Shown: positions 41,182 to 49,933 of the stretch, one piece after another
Layout: each line of letters begins with the position of its first letter
How positions within the stretch are numbered: the stretch's first letter is position 1
DNA from: JBFGCA01 sp041567315
GTDB lineage: Bacteria > Acidobacteriota > Thermoanaerobaculia > Multivoradales > JAHEKO01
DNA length: 64,000 nt
Assembly (NCBI GenBank): GCA_041567315.1
Contig: JBFGCA010000001.1
Location: 1 to 64,000, forward strand
Reading direction: 5' to 3'
The notes under the pieces: model-generated
Database searches by the model: none
Told to the model about the DNA's origin: nothing
Seen by the model: only the letters and a program-made list of their open reading frames with translations
Position numbers and translations under genes: made by a program

Positions 41182-41523
41182 TCAGCGGCCGCGGCGGGCC
41201 GCCGGCCGCGGCGGGGGCTCCCAGCGGTAGCGCTCCAGGTCGACCCGCCCGCGAGGCCCGAAGCTCACCCCCTCGGCCTCGAGCAGCCGGCGCTGCAGGC
41301 CGTCCCAGCCGGGCTCGGAGCGCGGGCTGACCGCGCCGCGGGCGTTGATCACCCGCTGCCAGGGGACCTCCGACTCGGCGGGCAGGGCGTGGAGGGCGTA
41401 GCCCACCTGGCGGGCGTGCCCGGCGAGCCCGGCCAACGCCGCCACCTGGCCGTAGGTCACCACCCGCCCGCGCGGCACCGCCCTCACCACGCGGTAGATG
41501 CGTTCGTAGGCCTCGCTCGCCAT
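41182..41523 (-). CDS. Alkyltransferase-like (ATL) DNA repair protein
   Basis: Protein of 113 residues with the DNA-binding fold of O6-alkylguanine-DNA alkyltransferase. Where active enzymes have PCHR, this protein has PWQRVINARGAVS, so the acceptor Cys is Trp. This is the mark of ATL proteins, which bind O6-alkylguanine and recruit nucleotide excision repair instead of transferring the alkyl group. VPRGRVVTYGQVAALAG and the recognition-helix region GYALHALP are also present. It is encoded between the nucleoside and TauE-type transporters on the same strand. Confidence 0.92.
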   Translation of the reverse strand: MASEAYERIYRVVRAVPRGRVVTYGQVAALAGLAGHARQVGYALHALPAESEVPWQRVINARGAVSPRSEPGWDGLQRRLLEAEGVSFGPRGRVDLERYRWEPPPRPAARRGR

Positions 41524-41545
41524 CGGGCTGCCGTCGGGCCGGCGC

Positions 41546-43156
41546 TCAGAGCAGGATGCCGGCGATGGTGGCGGTCAGCCACGAGGCCAGCGCGCCACCG
41601 AACATCGCCTTGAGCCCGACCTTCGCCAGGTCCGCCTTGCGCCCCGGCGCCACCGCACTGATGCCGCCGATCTGGATGCCGATGGAGGAGAAGTTGGCGA
41701 AGCCGCACAGCGCGTAGGTCGAGATGATGACCGCCCGCTCGCTCATCGTCTCTTCCTGGATGTAGGTGCCCAGCGTGCCGTACGCCACGAATTCGTTGAG
41801 CGACAGCTTGATGCCCAGCAGGTTGCCGACCTGCGCGGCGTCGGCCCACGGCACCCCCATCAGCCAGGCCAGCGGCCTCAACAGGGTGCCGAAGAAGGTG
41901 CGCAGCGAGCCCGGGAAGAAGCCCTGGTACTCGCCGCTCACCGGCGACAGCCCGCCCGAGCCGTAGCTCACGTAGGCGCCGCCCAGCAGGCGGCCGTCGA
42001 TCCAGCCGTCGAGGAAGTTGAACAGCACGTCGAGCACCGCGATCAGCGCGATGAAGCCGATCAGCATGGCGCCGACGTTGAGCGCCAGCTTGAAGCCGTC
42101 GGTGATGCCGTTGGCGGCCGCTTCGATGGCGTTGCCGCCGACCTCGATGTCGGGCAGCTTGACGTCGCCGGCGGTCTGCGAGTGCTCCTTCTCGGGGTAG
42201 ATGATCTTGCCCAGCACCAGCGCCGCCGGCGCCGACATCACCGTCGCCGCCACCAGGTGGCCGGCCGGCACCCCCATCGCGATGTAGCCGGCCAGCACCC
42301 CGCCGGCGATGGTGGCGAAACCGCCGACCATGATGGTCAGCAGCTCGGAGCGGGTCATGCCGTCGAGGAACGGGCGGATCAGCAGCGGCGCCTCGGTCTG
42401 GCCGACGAAGATGTTGGCGCTGCAGGACAGCGTCTCGGCGCCGCTGGTGCCGATCGTCCAGCGCATGAACTGGCCGAGGGTCTCGATCAACCGCTGCATG
42501 ATCCCCAGGTAGTAGAGCACCCCCATGAAGCCGCCGAAGAAGATGATCGTCGGCAGCACCTTGAAGGCGAACTGGAAACCGAACCCCGGCCATCCCGCCC
42601 CGGGACCGAAGTACTCCGCCACCACCAGGTTGCCGAACAGGAAGCGGGCGCCGTAGTCGGAGAGGTTGAGGAACTCGGCCACCTTGCTGCTGAAGGTCTG
42701 GAAGATCGCCTGGCCGTGGAGGCCGCGCGAGACCAGCGCCGTCACCCCCAGCACCACCAGCAGCGCCGAGGCCGGCCGCTGGAGCGCCGGCAGGAAGCGG
42801 AACCGGGCGTTGAGCGCCAGCGCCACCACCAGCACCCAGAGGCCGGCGATCTGGACGCTGCCCGGCAGGAAGTAGAGCAGCGCCCCGGCCCCCAGGGCGA
42901 GCGGCAGCGCCAGCGCCGGACCCCGCCAGTCCTTGCGCTCGCCGGCGTCCTCCAGGATGTAGGTGACGATCAGCAGCCCGAGCAGCGCCATCCCCACGAA
43001 GCTCCAGTAGTCCTGGCGCAGGATGATGAGCGCCAGCACGAACTGCAGCCCCAGGCCCCAGAAGACCGGCCGCAGGTTGACCTCCCGCCGGTGGTAGGAC
43101 ATCGCCCACCCCAGACCCAGCAGCGCGAGCATCCCCAGCAAGCTGACCAGATTCAT
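41546..43156 (-). CDS. Concentrative nucleoside transporter (CNT/NupC family)
   Basis: Inner-membrane symporter of 536 residues that imports nucleosides with H+ or Na+. The family core has LPTIIFFGGFMGVLYYLG, GTSGAETLSCSANIFVGQTEAPLLI (substrate-binding region with Gln-Thr-Glu), VGGFATIAGGVLAGY and the C-terminal SLNEFVAYGTLG and ALCGFANFSSIGIQIGG. It is longer than NupC (about 400) because of additional N-terminal helices, as in the longer CNTs. GGAGG lies five bases before the ATG at 43156, favouring it over the GTG at 43162. It fits the nucleotide-scavenging theme seen with the 5'-nucleotidase at 583-2223. Confidence 0.94.
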   Translation of the reverse strand: MNLVSLLGMLALLGLGWAMSYHRREVNLRPVFWGLGLQFVLALIILRQDYWSFVGMALLGLLIVTYILEDAGERKDWRGPALALPLALGAGALLYFLPGSVQIAGLWVLVVALALNARFRFLPALQRPASALLVVLGVTALVSRGLHGQAIFQTFSSKVAEFLNLSDYGARFLFGNLVVAEYFGPGAGWPGFGFQFAFKVLPTIIFFGGFMGVLYYLGIMQRLIETLGQFMRWTIGTSGAETLSCSANIFVGQTEAPLLIRPFLDGMTRSELLTIMVGGFATIAGGVLAGYIAMGVPAGHLVAATVMSAPAALVLGKIIYPEKEHSQTAGDVKLPDIEVGGNAIEAAANGITDGFKLALNVGAMLIGFIALIAVLDVLFNFLDGWIDGRLLGGAYVSYGSGGLSPVSGEYQGFFPGSLRTFFGTLLRPLAWLMGVPWADAAQVGNLLGIKLSLNEFVAYGTLGTYIQEETMSERAVIISTYALCGFANFSSIGIQIGGISAVAPGRKADLAKVGLKAMFGGALASWLTATIAGILL

Positions 43157-43262
43157 CTCCACCTCCGGCGAGCCGCTCCCGGCCGCCGGCCCCGCCGGCG
43201 GGCGCGAACGAGTGTTCGAGACAGCCCGCGGATCCTACCCCAGCGCACCGCACCCCTTGTGC

Positions 43263-43268
43263 TACCTT
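43263..43268 (+). promoter_or_regulatory. -10-like hexamer before phosphodiesterase gene
   Basis: TACCTT ends six bases before the in-frame GTG at 43275, the likely original start of the lipoprotein gene. Confidence 0.35.
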
Positions 43269-43274
43269 GCGCCG

Positions 43275-45101
43275 GTGAGCGGGGCCGGCAGCCCATGGTG
43301 GAAGTCCGCCGGCTCGTCTGGCGGCGGGGCGGAGCCGTCTGCGGCGTTGCCGCTCCTCGACCATGGCTCGGCATTGCCTGCGTCGCGGCGCCTGGCATCC
43401 GGCCCCGCCGCGCTCGCCAGCCGACCCGACCGACTTCCACCACGGACTGCCGGCAGCTGGCGACGACTCCCCCGACCCGGGCTCCTGCTGCTTGCCCTGC
43501 TGGCGGCGATCGCCACGGCCGGCTGCCACTGCGGCGGCGAGAAGCCGCGCGAGAAGCCGCCGCCGCTCCTGGTCTTCGGGGTCGACGGCGGCGATTGGCG
43601 GGTGATCCGCGCGCTGTGGGCCGAGGGCCGGCTGCCCCACCTGCGTGCGCTGTTCGAGGAAGGGACCGGCGCCGCGCTCAAGAGCGGCTACGGCAGCAAG
43701 TCGGCGGTGGTGTGGAGCAGCATGGCCACCGGCGTCACCCCCGACCGGCACGGCATCATCGACTTCGTGGTGCCGACGCCGCGCGGCGACGTGCCGGTCT
43801 CCTCGGCGGTGCGCCGGGTGCCGGCGCTGTGGAACATGGTCTCGGCCGCCGGTGGGCGGGTGGCGGTGCTGGCCTGGTGGGCCACCTGGCCGGCCGAGAC
43901 GGTCAACGGCGTGGTGGTCTCCGACCGCGCCCAGCTCAAGCTCCGGGATCGGGTCTCTCCGGCCGGCTGGCAGCCGGAGTTCGAGCGGCTGGCGGCCGAG
44001 GCGCAGCGCGACGCCATCCGCTTCCCGCCCAACGCCACCCAGGCGCGCGACGACCTCGTCGCGCGGCTCGCCGTCGAGCTGGCCGGCCGGGACTACGACC
44101 TGTTGATGGCGTACTTCAAGAGCGTCGACGAGATCGGCCACCACTACTGGAAGCACTACCGGCCGGAACGCTACGGCCCCCTCGACCCCGACGAGCTGGC
44201 CCGCTACGGCGACTACGTGCCCCGGGCCTACGAGGCGGTCGACCAGACCCTCGGCGAGGCCCGGGCGGCGGCCGGACCCGGGGTCAACGTCCTGGTGCTC
44301 TCGGACCACGGCTTCTACGGCCTGAAGCGCGAGAAGCTCAGGCTGTCGGTGGACCTCGACCGGGTGTTCGAGCGGCTCGGGCTGCTGACCCGCAACCAGC
44401 GGGGCGGCGTCGACTACGCCCGCACGCTGGTCTACACCTACGCCAGCCCGCTCCAGGTGGCCCGCAAGCGGGTGCGCTTCGCGCTCGCCGGCCGCGAGCC
44501 CGGCGGCCGCGTCGAGCCCGCTGCGCGCCCGGCGGCGCGCCGGCGGGTCGAGGCGGCGCTGGCGACCGTCCGCTACCAGGGCGGCGCCCCCGCCTTCGAG
44601 GTGCTCGACGCCCCCGCCGGGAGCGCCACGGGCGGTGCCGCCAACGGCGGTGCCGCGAACGGGGGTGCCGCACCGGCGAGCGACCCCACCGCGGCCGATC
44701 TCGTGGTCCGGGTGCTCACCGGCGGCGCCGCCGAGACCCTGACCGTCGCCGGCGAGCCGCTCGAGGGCGTGGTCCGCATCCTCCACCGCATCTCGGGCAG
44801 CCACGGCGCCTCGACCGACGGCATCTTCCTCGCCGCCGGCCCCGACGTCGACCCCGCGGCCGCGGTCGAGCGCGTCGACCTGCACGACGTGGCGCCCACC
44901 GTGCTCTACGCCCTCGGTCTGCCGGTGGCCGAGGACTTCGCCGGCCGCGCCGTCACCGAGCTGTTCACCGCCGAGTTCCGGCGCCGCTTCCCGCTGCGGA
45001 CGATCCCCAGCTGGGGCAGCGTCACCCCCGGCGAAGCTCCGACCTCCGAGGCCGACGAGCAGCTCGTCGAGCAGCTCCGCGCCCTCGGCTACCTGGACTG
45101 A
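43275..45101 (+). CDS. Type I phosphodiesterase/alkaline phosphatase-superfamily lipoprotein, with MITE inserted near the start
   Basis: Envelope hydrolase of the alkaline phosphatase superfamily, about 608 residues. Catalytic-core motifs are LVFGVDGGDWRVI, the nucleophile region KSAVVWSSMATGVTPDRHGI, KSVDEIGHHYW, LVLSDHGFYG and ISGSHGASTDG, supplying the two-metal ligands. GGAANGGAANGGAA is a short internal repeat, and the end is LRALGYLD. The signal sequence (LLLLALLAAIATAGC) lies about 75 residues into the frame: a 159-bp mobile element plus 6-bp duplication adds 55 codons in frame after MSGAGS. Without it, the start would read MSGAGSWRRLPRPGLLLL, a normal lipoprotein signal. Whether export still works is unknown. 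The frame is also open to a GTG at 43212. Confidence 0.83.
   Translation: MSGAGSPWWKSAGSSGGGAEPSAALPLLDHGSALPASRRLASGPAALASRPDRLPPRTAGSWRRLPRPGLLLLALLAAIATAGCHCGGEKPREKPPPLLVFGVDGGDWRVIRALWAEGRLPHLRALFEEGTGAALKSGYGSKSAVVWSSMATGVTPDRHGIIDFVVPTPRGDVPVSSAVRRVPALWNMVSAAGGRVAVLAWWATWPAETVNGVVVSDRAQLKLRDRVSPAGWQPEFERLAAEAQRDAIRFPPNATQARDDLVARLAVELAGRDYDLLMAYFKSVDEIGHHYWKHYRPERYGPLDPDELARYGDYVPRAYEAVDQTLGEARAAAGPGVNVLVLSDHGFYGLKREKLRLSVDLDRVFERLGLLTRNQRGGVDYARTLVYTYASPLQVARKRVRFALAGREPGGRVEPAARPAARRRVEAALATVRYQGGAPAFEVLDAPAGSATGGAANGGAANGGAAPASDPTAADLVVRVLTGGAAETLTVAGEPLEGVVRILHRISGSHGASTDGIFLAAGPDVDPAAAVERVDLHDVAPTVLYALGLPVAEDFAGRAVTELFTAEFRRRFPLRTIPSWGSVTPGEAPTSEADEQLVEQLRALGYLD
43290..43448 (+). 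mobile_element. 159-bp MITE-like element, copy 2 (inside a coding frame)
   Basis: Same length as the element at 37271-37429 and about 94% identical by eye in inverted orientation. Ends are AGCCCATGGTGGAAGTC and GACTTCCACCACGGACT. GCCGGC repeats directly on both sides (43284-43289 and 43449-43454); in fact GCCGGCAGC repeats over nine bases. The unit of 165 bases contains no stop in the host frame. Confidence 0.87.
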
Positions 45102-45117
45102 AGCGCCGCCGACCCGG

Positions 45118-45603
45118 TCAGGCGTCCTCGCGCGCTCGGCGCCGCTCGGCCCGCCTGACCGCGGCCCGGTAGCGGAGGCGCCCGAATGTGCGGTTGAGCG
45201 GATGCGAACGGTCGAGAAACGGCAGCGGCGGGCGGCTGCGCACGCCCATCCTGCGGGCGAGCTGCACCAGACCACGATGCGAGGGATTGAGCGCCAGACC
45301 GCGCTGCAGCGCGAGGACGGCCGGCCGCCGCTTGCGCAGCAACAGGTAGCACTTGGCGAGATTCATGTGGTTGTCCGGCTCGAACGGTTGCTCCGAAACG
45401 CCGTGCCGGCACAGCCGCAGCCCGTCCCGCTTGTCGCCGTCGCAGCGCGCGATCGCCAGCCCGAGATAGGAGAAGTAGATCCCCGGCAGGCTGCCGTTGC
45501 GCCCGGGCGTCAGCAGCCGCAGCTGGGCGAGCCCCTCGCGCCACTCCCCCGACCGGCACAGCCGGATGCCCTGGATCAGCGTTTCCGAGGGATCGGGGCC
45601 CAT
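45118..45603 (-). CDS. TPR-like hypothetical protein
   Basis: Protein of about 161 residues of unknown role. It shows two or three helical repeats of tetratricopeptide type (SETLIQGIRLCRSGEWREGL, then MNLAKCYLLLRKRRPAVLALQRGLALNP). A basic C-terminal tail follows, with RSRPPLPFLDRSHPLNRTFG, a block that ends many similar short proteins in this phylum. The start at 45603 (MGPDPSETL) is preferred; the ORF extends to 45696 with unlikely sequence. No signal peptide. It is transcribed toward the convergent phosphodiesterase gene. Confidence 0.7.
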   Translation of the reverse strand: MGPDPSETLIQGIRLCRSGEWREGLAQLRLLTPGRNGSLPGIYFSYLGLAIARCDGDKRDGLRLCRHGVSEQPFEPDNHMNLAKCYLLLRKRRPAVLALQRGLALNPSHRGLVQLARRMGVRSRPPLPFLDRSHPLNRTFGRLRYRAAVRRAERRRAREDA

Positions 45604-45755
45604 CTCGCTCTCACCGGCCGCCAGGCGTGCCGGAAACTGGTCTTCGACTCGTCGAGCATATCCACCCACCGGGCCGCCCGCTGTCAAACACGACACAGCG
45701 AGCGCCGGTGGGCGCCGAACGGAGGGACGACGAGACTATCAGACGCCAGGTCGGC

Positions 45756-46430
45756 TCAGGCCACCCCGAGCTGGTCGGCCAGCGCGGCCAGGCGCTCGCT
45801 CCAGAACCGCTTCATCCGCTCGGCCTGCTCCCGGTTCCCCAGCCTCCGGTGCTGTAGCGCCACCTGACTCTTGGCCTTGCCCTTGGCGTAGAAGTACACC
45901 TCGACCGAGGTGCCATCCCGCCAGGAGATCCGCATCGACTTCTCCGGCGTCGCCTTGCGGACGGTGAGCTCGGCGTCCCCCAGCCAGCGGCGCCGGGCGC
46001 GGGCGGTGGCGAAGGCCGCGTACAGATCGGCCAGCGGCACCGGCACGGTCTTGCTCTTGTTGGCCTCGTAGCTGCCGCTGCGGCGCTGGCCGATCTCGCG
46101 CAGGCCGCGGATCCGCTCGTAGCCCACGGTCACCGTTTGTGCCCACCATCCCGGGACGCCGTGCTCCTCGTGGACGTGCCGGGCGATCTCGGCGTGGGGC
46201 AGCTCGGCGGCGTCCACCGCGTCGAGCACCTGCGTCCACTGCTTCCAGGTGCGGCCGGTCTTGGCGCGGACCGCCTCGTCGGTCATCCCGGCGAGCCCCG
46301 CGTAGTCGGGCCCGGGCGCGGCCGGGCCTTCCTTTTTCTCCAGCAGACGGCGGCGGGCGGCGGTGTAGGACTCCCCGGTCTTCCGCATGCGGGTGCGGGC
46401 CAGGCGCTTCAAGTCTTTGTTCTTCGGCAT
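45756..46430 (-). CDS. DUF4287 protein with C-terminal SRPBCC-like region
   Basis: Protein of 224 residues. The N-terminus is basic (MPKNKDLKRLARTRMRKTGE). A DUF4287 module follows (about 45-115) with MTDEAVRAKTGRTWKQWTQVLD and EIARHVHEEHGVPGWWAQTVTVGYERIRG. The C-terminal half (KTVPVPLADLYAAFATARARRRWLG..., WRDGTSVEVYFYAKG, MKRFWSERLAAL) resembles START/SRPBCC ligand-binding proteins such as AHSA1-type domains. AAGGAGA lies six bases before the ATG. Such proteins are common in soil bacteria but lack an assigned function. Confidence 0.85.
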   Translation of the reverse strand: MPKNKDLKRLARTRMRKTGESYTAARRRLLEKKEGPAAPGPDYAGLAGMTDEAVRAKTGRTWKQWTQVLDAVDAAELPHAEIARHVHEEHGVPGWWAQTVTVGYERIRGLREIGQRRSGSYEANKSKTVPVPLADLYAAFATARARRRWLGDAELTVRKATPEKSMRISWRDGTSVEVYFYAKGKAKSQVALQHRRLGNREQAERMKRFWSERLAALADQLGVA

Positions 46431-46671
46431 CGCGATCTCCTTCGGCCGCTCGGACGCGCCCCCCAGCGGCGAAGCCCAGGCGGCGGGCGAAGGCTTCGTG
46501 GATGCCGATCCGGGAGTATGCCCCCCTTTGCCTCACGAGGGCCCCCGCTGGGGGAGGGCCGAAGAGGTTGGGCGTGGATCCGCGCCGACAAGAATTCTGC
46601 ACTAGCCGCCGGCGGTTCGTCAAACGGAGCGGCGGGCGGTGAGCGAGAACGCGAGGCGTGGGTGAGCAGCG

Positions 46672-46866
46672 GGTCAGCCTGGAGGGCCGTGGCGAGGGGC
46701 CGGCCGGGGCGGGGCCCGCCCGGGACCGGAGCCGGCCCTGGAGAACTTCACCGGGGCGGACCGGCTCCTCCTGTCCGCCTTCGCGGGGGACGGGGTCTGG
46801 CCTTCGAGGCTCCGCGACGGGCGCTCGGCTCCAGGCCCCTGTCGCACCCCGCCCCGGCCGGCTTCA
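46672..46866 (-). repeat. Intergenic repeat A, copy 2
   Basis: Reverse-oriented counterpart of 12652-12844. It contains 15-bp perfect inverted arms (46700-46714 and 46847-46861) in which both arms differ from copy 1 at matching positions, so pairing is preserved. The rest of the 625-base gap 46431-47055 shows no gene or terminator that can be supported. Confidence 0.85.
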
Positions 46867-47055
46867 CGGTCCTGGAGCCGACCCACCGCGCGCACCCCCG
46901 TGGCCCTGGCACCGTCACCAGGATCGGAGGATGCGGGATGGGTGGCGGCTCGGCGCGGCTAGACCGACCCTCTACCTGGAAATTCCCATGGCCTGACGGC
47001 GCCCGATGACGGTCCCCACAGCGCAAGATGCCGACAACAACGACACAAAAAACCT

Positions 47056-48267
47056 CTAACCAGACCCTTCAACTCCCGGGGCTGGTGGGTCTTGCCGCCC
47101 GCCGATCGGCGGAGCGGCGATGAGCAGGGCCAGGAGGGCGGCGCGCTCGACGAGGCGATCCAGGAGCACGTGCTCATGGGTGGCGTGGGCGCCGCCGCCC
47201 ACGGCGCCGAGGCCGTCGAGGGTGGGGGCGTAGAGGCTGGCGACGTTGCCGTCCGAGGCGCCGCCGGCGAGACACTCCTCGAGCTCGAGGTCGAGCTCCC
47301 GGCCGAGCTCGCGGGCCAGACGCCACAGCCGCCGGTTGCCGGGCGTGCGCTCCATCGGCGGGGTCTCGAAACCGCCGTCGATCTCGAGCCGCGCGCCGCG
47401 GGTCTCGGGCTCGAGGGCACGGAGGGCGCGCTCCACCTCCGCCGCCTGTGCCTGGCTCACCACCCGCACGTCGACCACCGCCCTTGCCTCCGGGGCCACC
47501 ACGTTGGGCCGCATCCCGCCTTCGATGGTGCCGACGTTGACGGTCAGCCCGCGGCGCGGATCGTTGAGCTCGAACAGCCGCTGGACCAGCCGCGACAGCT
47601 CCAGGATGGCGCTTACGCCCTTGGCCGGCTCGAGACCGGCGTGGGCCGCCCGGCCTCGCACCCGGACGGTGAACTGCCCCACTCCCTTGCGGGTGGTCTT
47701 GAGCCGGCCGCGCGGCCCCATCGCCGGCTCCATCACCAGCACCCGGTCGGCCAGCGCGGCCAGGCGGCGCACCGCCGGCCGCGAGTCGGGGCTGCCGATC
47801 TCCTCGTCCGAGTTGATCAGCACCAGCGGGGTCACCGGGGTCTCGAGCGCCGCCGCCCGCAGCGCCCGGAGGGCGTAGAGGAGCAGCGCCAGGCCCCCCT
47901 TCATGTCGTAGATCCCCGGCCCGGTCATGCGGCCACCGCGGAGGGTGACCGGCATCTCGGCCAGCGTCCCGACCGGCCAGACGGTGTCGCAGTGGCCGAC
48001 CAGGAGCTGCCGCGGCGCCGCCCGCCGGCGGCGGCGAGGCACGGCGAGCAGCAGGCCGCCGGTCTGCCGGCCCGAGCGCCGGCGGACGCGGAAGCCGAGG
48101 CCGGTCAGCTCCTCGCTCAGTAGCCCCTGGACCGCCGCCTGGGTGGCCGGCTCGTGGGACGGCGACTCGGCCTCGACCAGGCGCTGGAGCAGCCGGATCA
48201 GCCCGCTCCGCTCGGCCTGCAGGCACTCGACCAGGCGGCCGGCGCGAGCCGAGCGGACGGTCGCCAT
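47056..48267 (-). CDS. M20-family metallopeptidase (carboxypeptidase G2-like)
   Basis: Zinc exopeptidase of 403 residues, cytosolic by lack of a signal. Metal ligands are visible in VGHCDTVWPVGT (His, Asp), GIYDMKGGLA (bridging Asp), INSDEEIGSP (catalytic Glu pair), VMEPAMG and GGAHATHEHV (His). The dimerisation lid domain lies between, with RGRAAHAGLEPAKGVSA. This branch cleaves C-terminal amino acids from N-acyl or folate-like substrates; the actual one is unknown. It is the last gene of a three-gene minus-strand unit, nine bases after the flavin reductase gene. Confidence 0.92.
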   Translation of the reverse strand: MATVRSARAGRLVECLQAERSGLIRLLQRLVEAESPSHEPATQAAVQGLLSEELTGLGFRVRRRSGRQTGGLLLAVPRRRRRAAPRQLLVGHCDTVWPVGTLAEMPVTLRGGRMTGPGIYDMKGGLALLLYALRALRAAALETPVTPLVLINSDEEIGSPDSRPAVRRLAALADRVLVMEPAMGPRGRLKTTRKGVGQFTVRVRGRAAHAGLEPAKGVSAILELSRLVQRLFELNDPRRGLTVNVGTIEGGMRPNVVAPEARAVVDVRVVSQAQAAEVERALRALEPETRGARLEIDGGFETPPMERTPGNRRLWRLARELGRELDLELEECLAGGASDGNVASLYAPTLDGLGAVGGGAHATHEHVLLDRLVERAALLALLIAAPPIGGRQDPPAPGVEGSG

Positions 48268-48276
48268 CGGCCGCCG

Positions 48277-48885
48277 TCAGCGGCGAAAGCCGGCCGGGAA
48301 GGGGAACGAGTTGCTGTCGCTGATGGTGGCGAAGCGCCCGGGGTGGAGATAGGCCAGCAACGGGCTGCGGAGCAGCGCCTCCTGGTCGTCGCGGTCGGCG
48401 CGGCGCAGCGCCTCGCGGTGGACGTGGGCGGCCAGCACCCGGCCGGCGATCAGGCTGCAGGAGCCGAAGCCGTCGACGATCCGGTCCAGCTCGCACTCGA
48501 GCAGCAGATAGGCGTCCTGCAGGAAGACCCCGTCCACCAGCCGCGCCGGCATGGTGGGCAGCGCCGCCAGCTGCTGCTTGCTGCCGTCGTCGCAGCGCGG
48601 CGACGCGCTGAGGCTGGTCAGCACCACCTGCTCGGGCCGCGGGAAGCTCACCGTGAAGGCGCCGTCGCGCCGCACGTTGCGGTAGGTGCCGTGAGCCGGC
48701 GTACAGACGAAGCCGAAGTAGTTCTCCCAACCGAGCGGCGCCGCCATGTGCTTGGGGGCGAGGTCGTAACCGCCGTGCGCCTCGCGGGTGCCGATCACCA
48801 CCAGCGGCGCTACCGCGAAGAAGCGGTCCCAGATGGGGTGCTCGGTCTCCAGCGAGACCAGCTGCTTGTAGACCTCCTCGGACAT
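48277..48885 (-). CDS. Flavin reductase-like domain protein
   Basis: Protein of 202 residues with the flavin-reductase/FMN-binding split-barrel fold. Indicators are the N-terminal APLVVIGTREAHGGYDLAPKHMAAPLG-type strand pair, which positions FMN, TYRNVRRDGAFTVSFP and a C-terminal RVLAAHVHREALRR segment. Such proteins reduce free FMN or act as NAD(P)H-dependent reductases of small molecules. It sits 16 bases after the YciI-like gene and nine before the M20 peptidase gene, so all three are probably co-transcribed. No partner monooxygenase is present. Confidence 0.85.
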   Translation of the reverse strand: MSEEVYKQLVSLETEHPIWDRFFAVAPLVVIGTREAHGGYDLAPKHMAAPLGWENYFGFVCTPAHGTYRNVRRDGAFTVSFPRPEQVVLTSLSASPRCDDGSKQQLAALPTMPARLVDGVFLQDAYLLLECELDRIVDGFGSCSLIAGRVLAAHVHREALRRADRDDQEALLRSPLLAYLHPGRFATISDSNSFPFPAGFRR

Positions 48886-48901
48886 GGCGGACGCCGGCAG
48901 C

Positions 48902-49303
48902 CTACCAGGGCAGCCGCTCGAGACAGCCGGTGACCGCCGGGTGCCAGGGGCGGCCCTCGACGAGGACGTAGATCCGCCGCTCGACCGCCGGGTCGGCCAG
49001 CGCCACCGCCCGGGCCGCCTCCAGGCTCTCCGCCTGGATCACCAGCATCGCCCCCGAGAAGTCCTTGAACGGCCCCCCGGCCACCAGCTTTCCGCGATCC
49101 GCCAACAGCCCCATGTAGGCGAAGTGCCCCTGGAGCGACTCCTCGGCCAGCAGTTCCTCCACCGAGTCCGCCGCCGGCCACTCCGGCCCGGCCTCGAACA
49201 GGAACACGTAGTAGCCCGTGGAACCGTCCGCCGGCTCGGTGCCCTGCGGGCCGGCGGCGCCGGGCGTCGCCACGAGAAGCAAACCCATCGCCAGGTGCCA
49301 CAT
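48902..49303 (-). CDS. Secreted YciI-like protein
   Basis: Protein of 133 residues. MWHLAMGLLLVATPGAAG is a signal peptide, so a normally cytoplasmic YCII fold is here exported. The domain shows GYYVFLFEAGPEW, LQGHFAYMGLLADRGKLVAGGPF and LDPAV-like ADPAVERRIYVLVEGRPW, including the His-containing strand of the family. The start at 49303 has GGAGG about nine bases upstream; the longer ORF to 49474 is not credible. It is first in an operon with the flavin reductase and M20 genes. Function of YciI proteins is mostly unknown. Confidence 0.82.
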   Translation of the reverse strand: MWHLAMGLLLVATPGAAGPQGTEPADGSTGYYVFLFEAGPEWPAADSVEELLAEESLQGHFAYMGLLADRGKLVAGGPFKDFSGAMLVIQAESLEAARAVALADPAVERRIYVLVEGRPWHPAVTGCLERLPW

Positions 49304-49498
49304 CGCGTTTCCCTCCGTTCTGCCACGAGCCGCCGGCGTCCGCCGGCCGGCGACGCGGCGGCGTCGACCAGACACAGTATGTAGTAGCCGGGCGGCGCAA
49401 AGCCGCCGTGGGCGGCGCGGTGACCGACAGGGTGCGGTCGTCGCCCGGGGCGCCGCCCTGATAGGCTCGTCCACACCTTTTCAAGGGAGGAGATGCTC

Positions 49499-49933
49499 AT
49501 GGCCGAGCAGAACTACGCGAACCACCGGCGTTTCGTGCCGCTGTACCACTACGTCCTGTCGCTCATCCTGCTGCTGGTGCTGGTCGATTCGATCTGGAAC
49601 CTGTGGCGGGCCATCGGCCAGGGCAGCGACCGGCTCGACGCCGGCATCCTGCTGATGATCGCGGTCGCCCTGATCATCGTCTTCTGGTACATGCGCGTCT
49701 TCCCGCTCAGGGCCCAGGACCGCGCCATCCGCGCCGAGGAGAACCTGCGCCACTACGTGCTGACCGGCAACCTGCTGGACCCGCGGATCACCACCCGCCA
49801 GGTCGTCGGCCTGCGCTTCGCCTCCGACGAGGAGCTCCCCGAGCTGGCCCGCCTGGCCGCCGAAGAGGGCCTCTCCGAGGACGCCATCAAGCGCGCCGTC
49901 AAGACCTGGCGCCCCGACGACTACCGCGTATAG
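49499..49933 (+). CDS. DUF6526 membrane protein
   Basis: Inner-membrane protein of 144 residues. It begins MAEQNYANHRRFVPLYHYVL, followed by two adjacent membrane helices (about 18-35 and 50-68). The conserved FPLRAQDRAIRAEENLRHYVLTG and a cytoplasmic helical tail that ends LSEDAIKRAVKTWRPDDYRV complete the family pattern. The role is unknown. AGGGAGG lies eight bases before the ATG at 49499, favouring it over 49493. It diverges from the YciI operon. Confidence 0.88.
   Translation: MAEQNYANHRRFVPLYHYVLSLILLLVLVDSIWNLWRAIGQGSDRLDAGILLMIAVALIIVFWYMRVFPLRAQDRAIRAEENLRHYVLTGNLLDPRITTRQVVGLRFASDEELPELARLAAEEGLSEDAIKRAVKTWRPDDYRV

Noticed and set aside
43353..43605. ORF beginning MARHCLRRGAWHP inside the mobile element (also seen at 37356 in reverse)
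   Set aside because: It appears in both element copies only because the element is repeated; it runs into unrelated flanks and has no initiation signal.
46431..46671. Small plus-strand ORFs upstream of repeat A copy 2
   Set aside because: No ribosome-binding site, no plausible protein features, and they continue into antisense of the DUF4287 gene.
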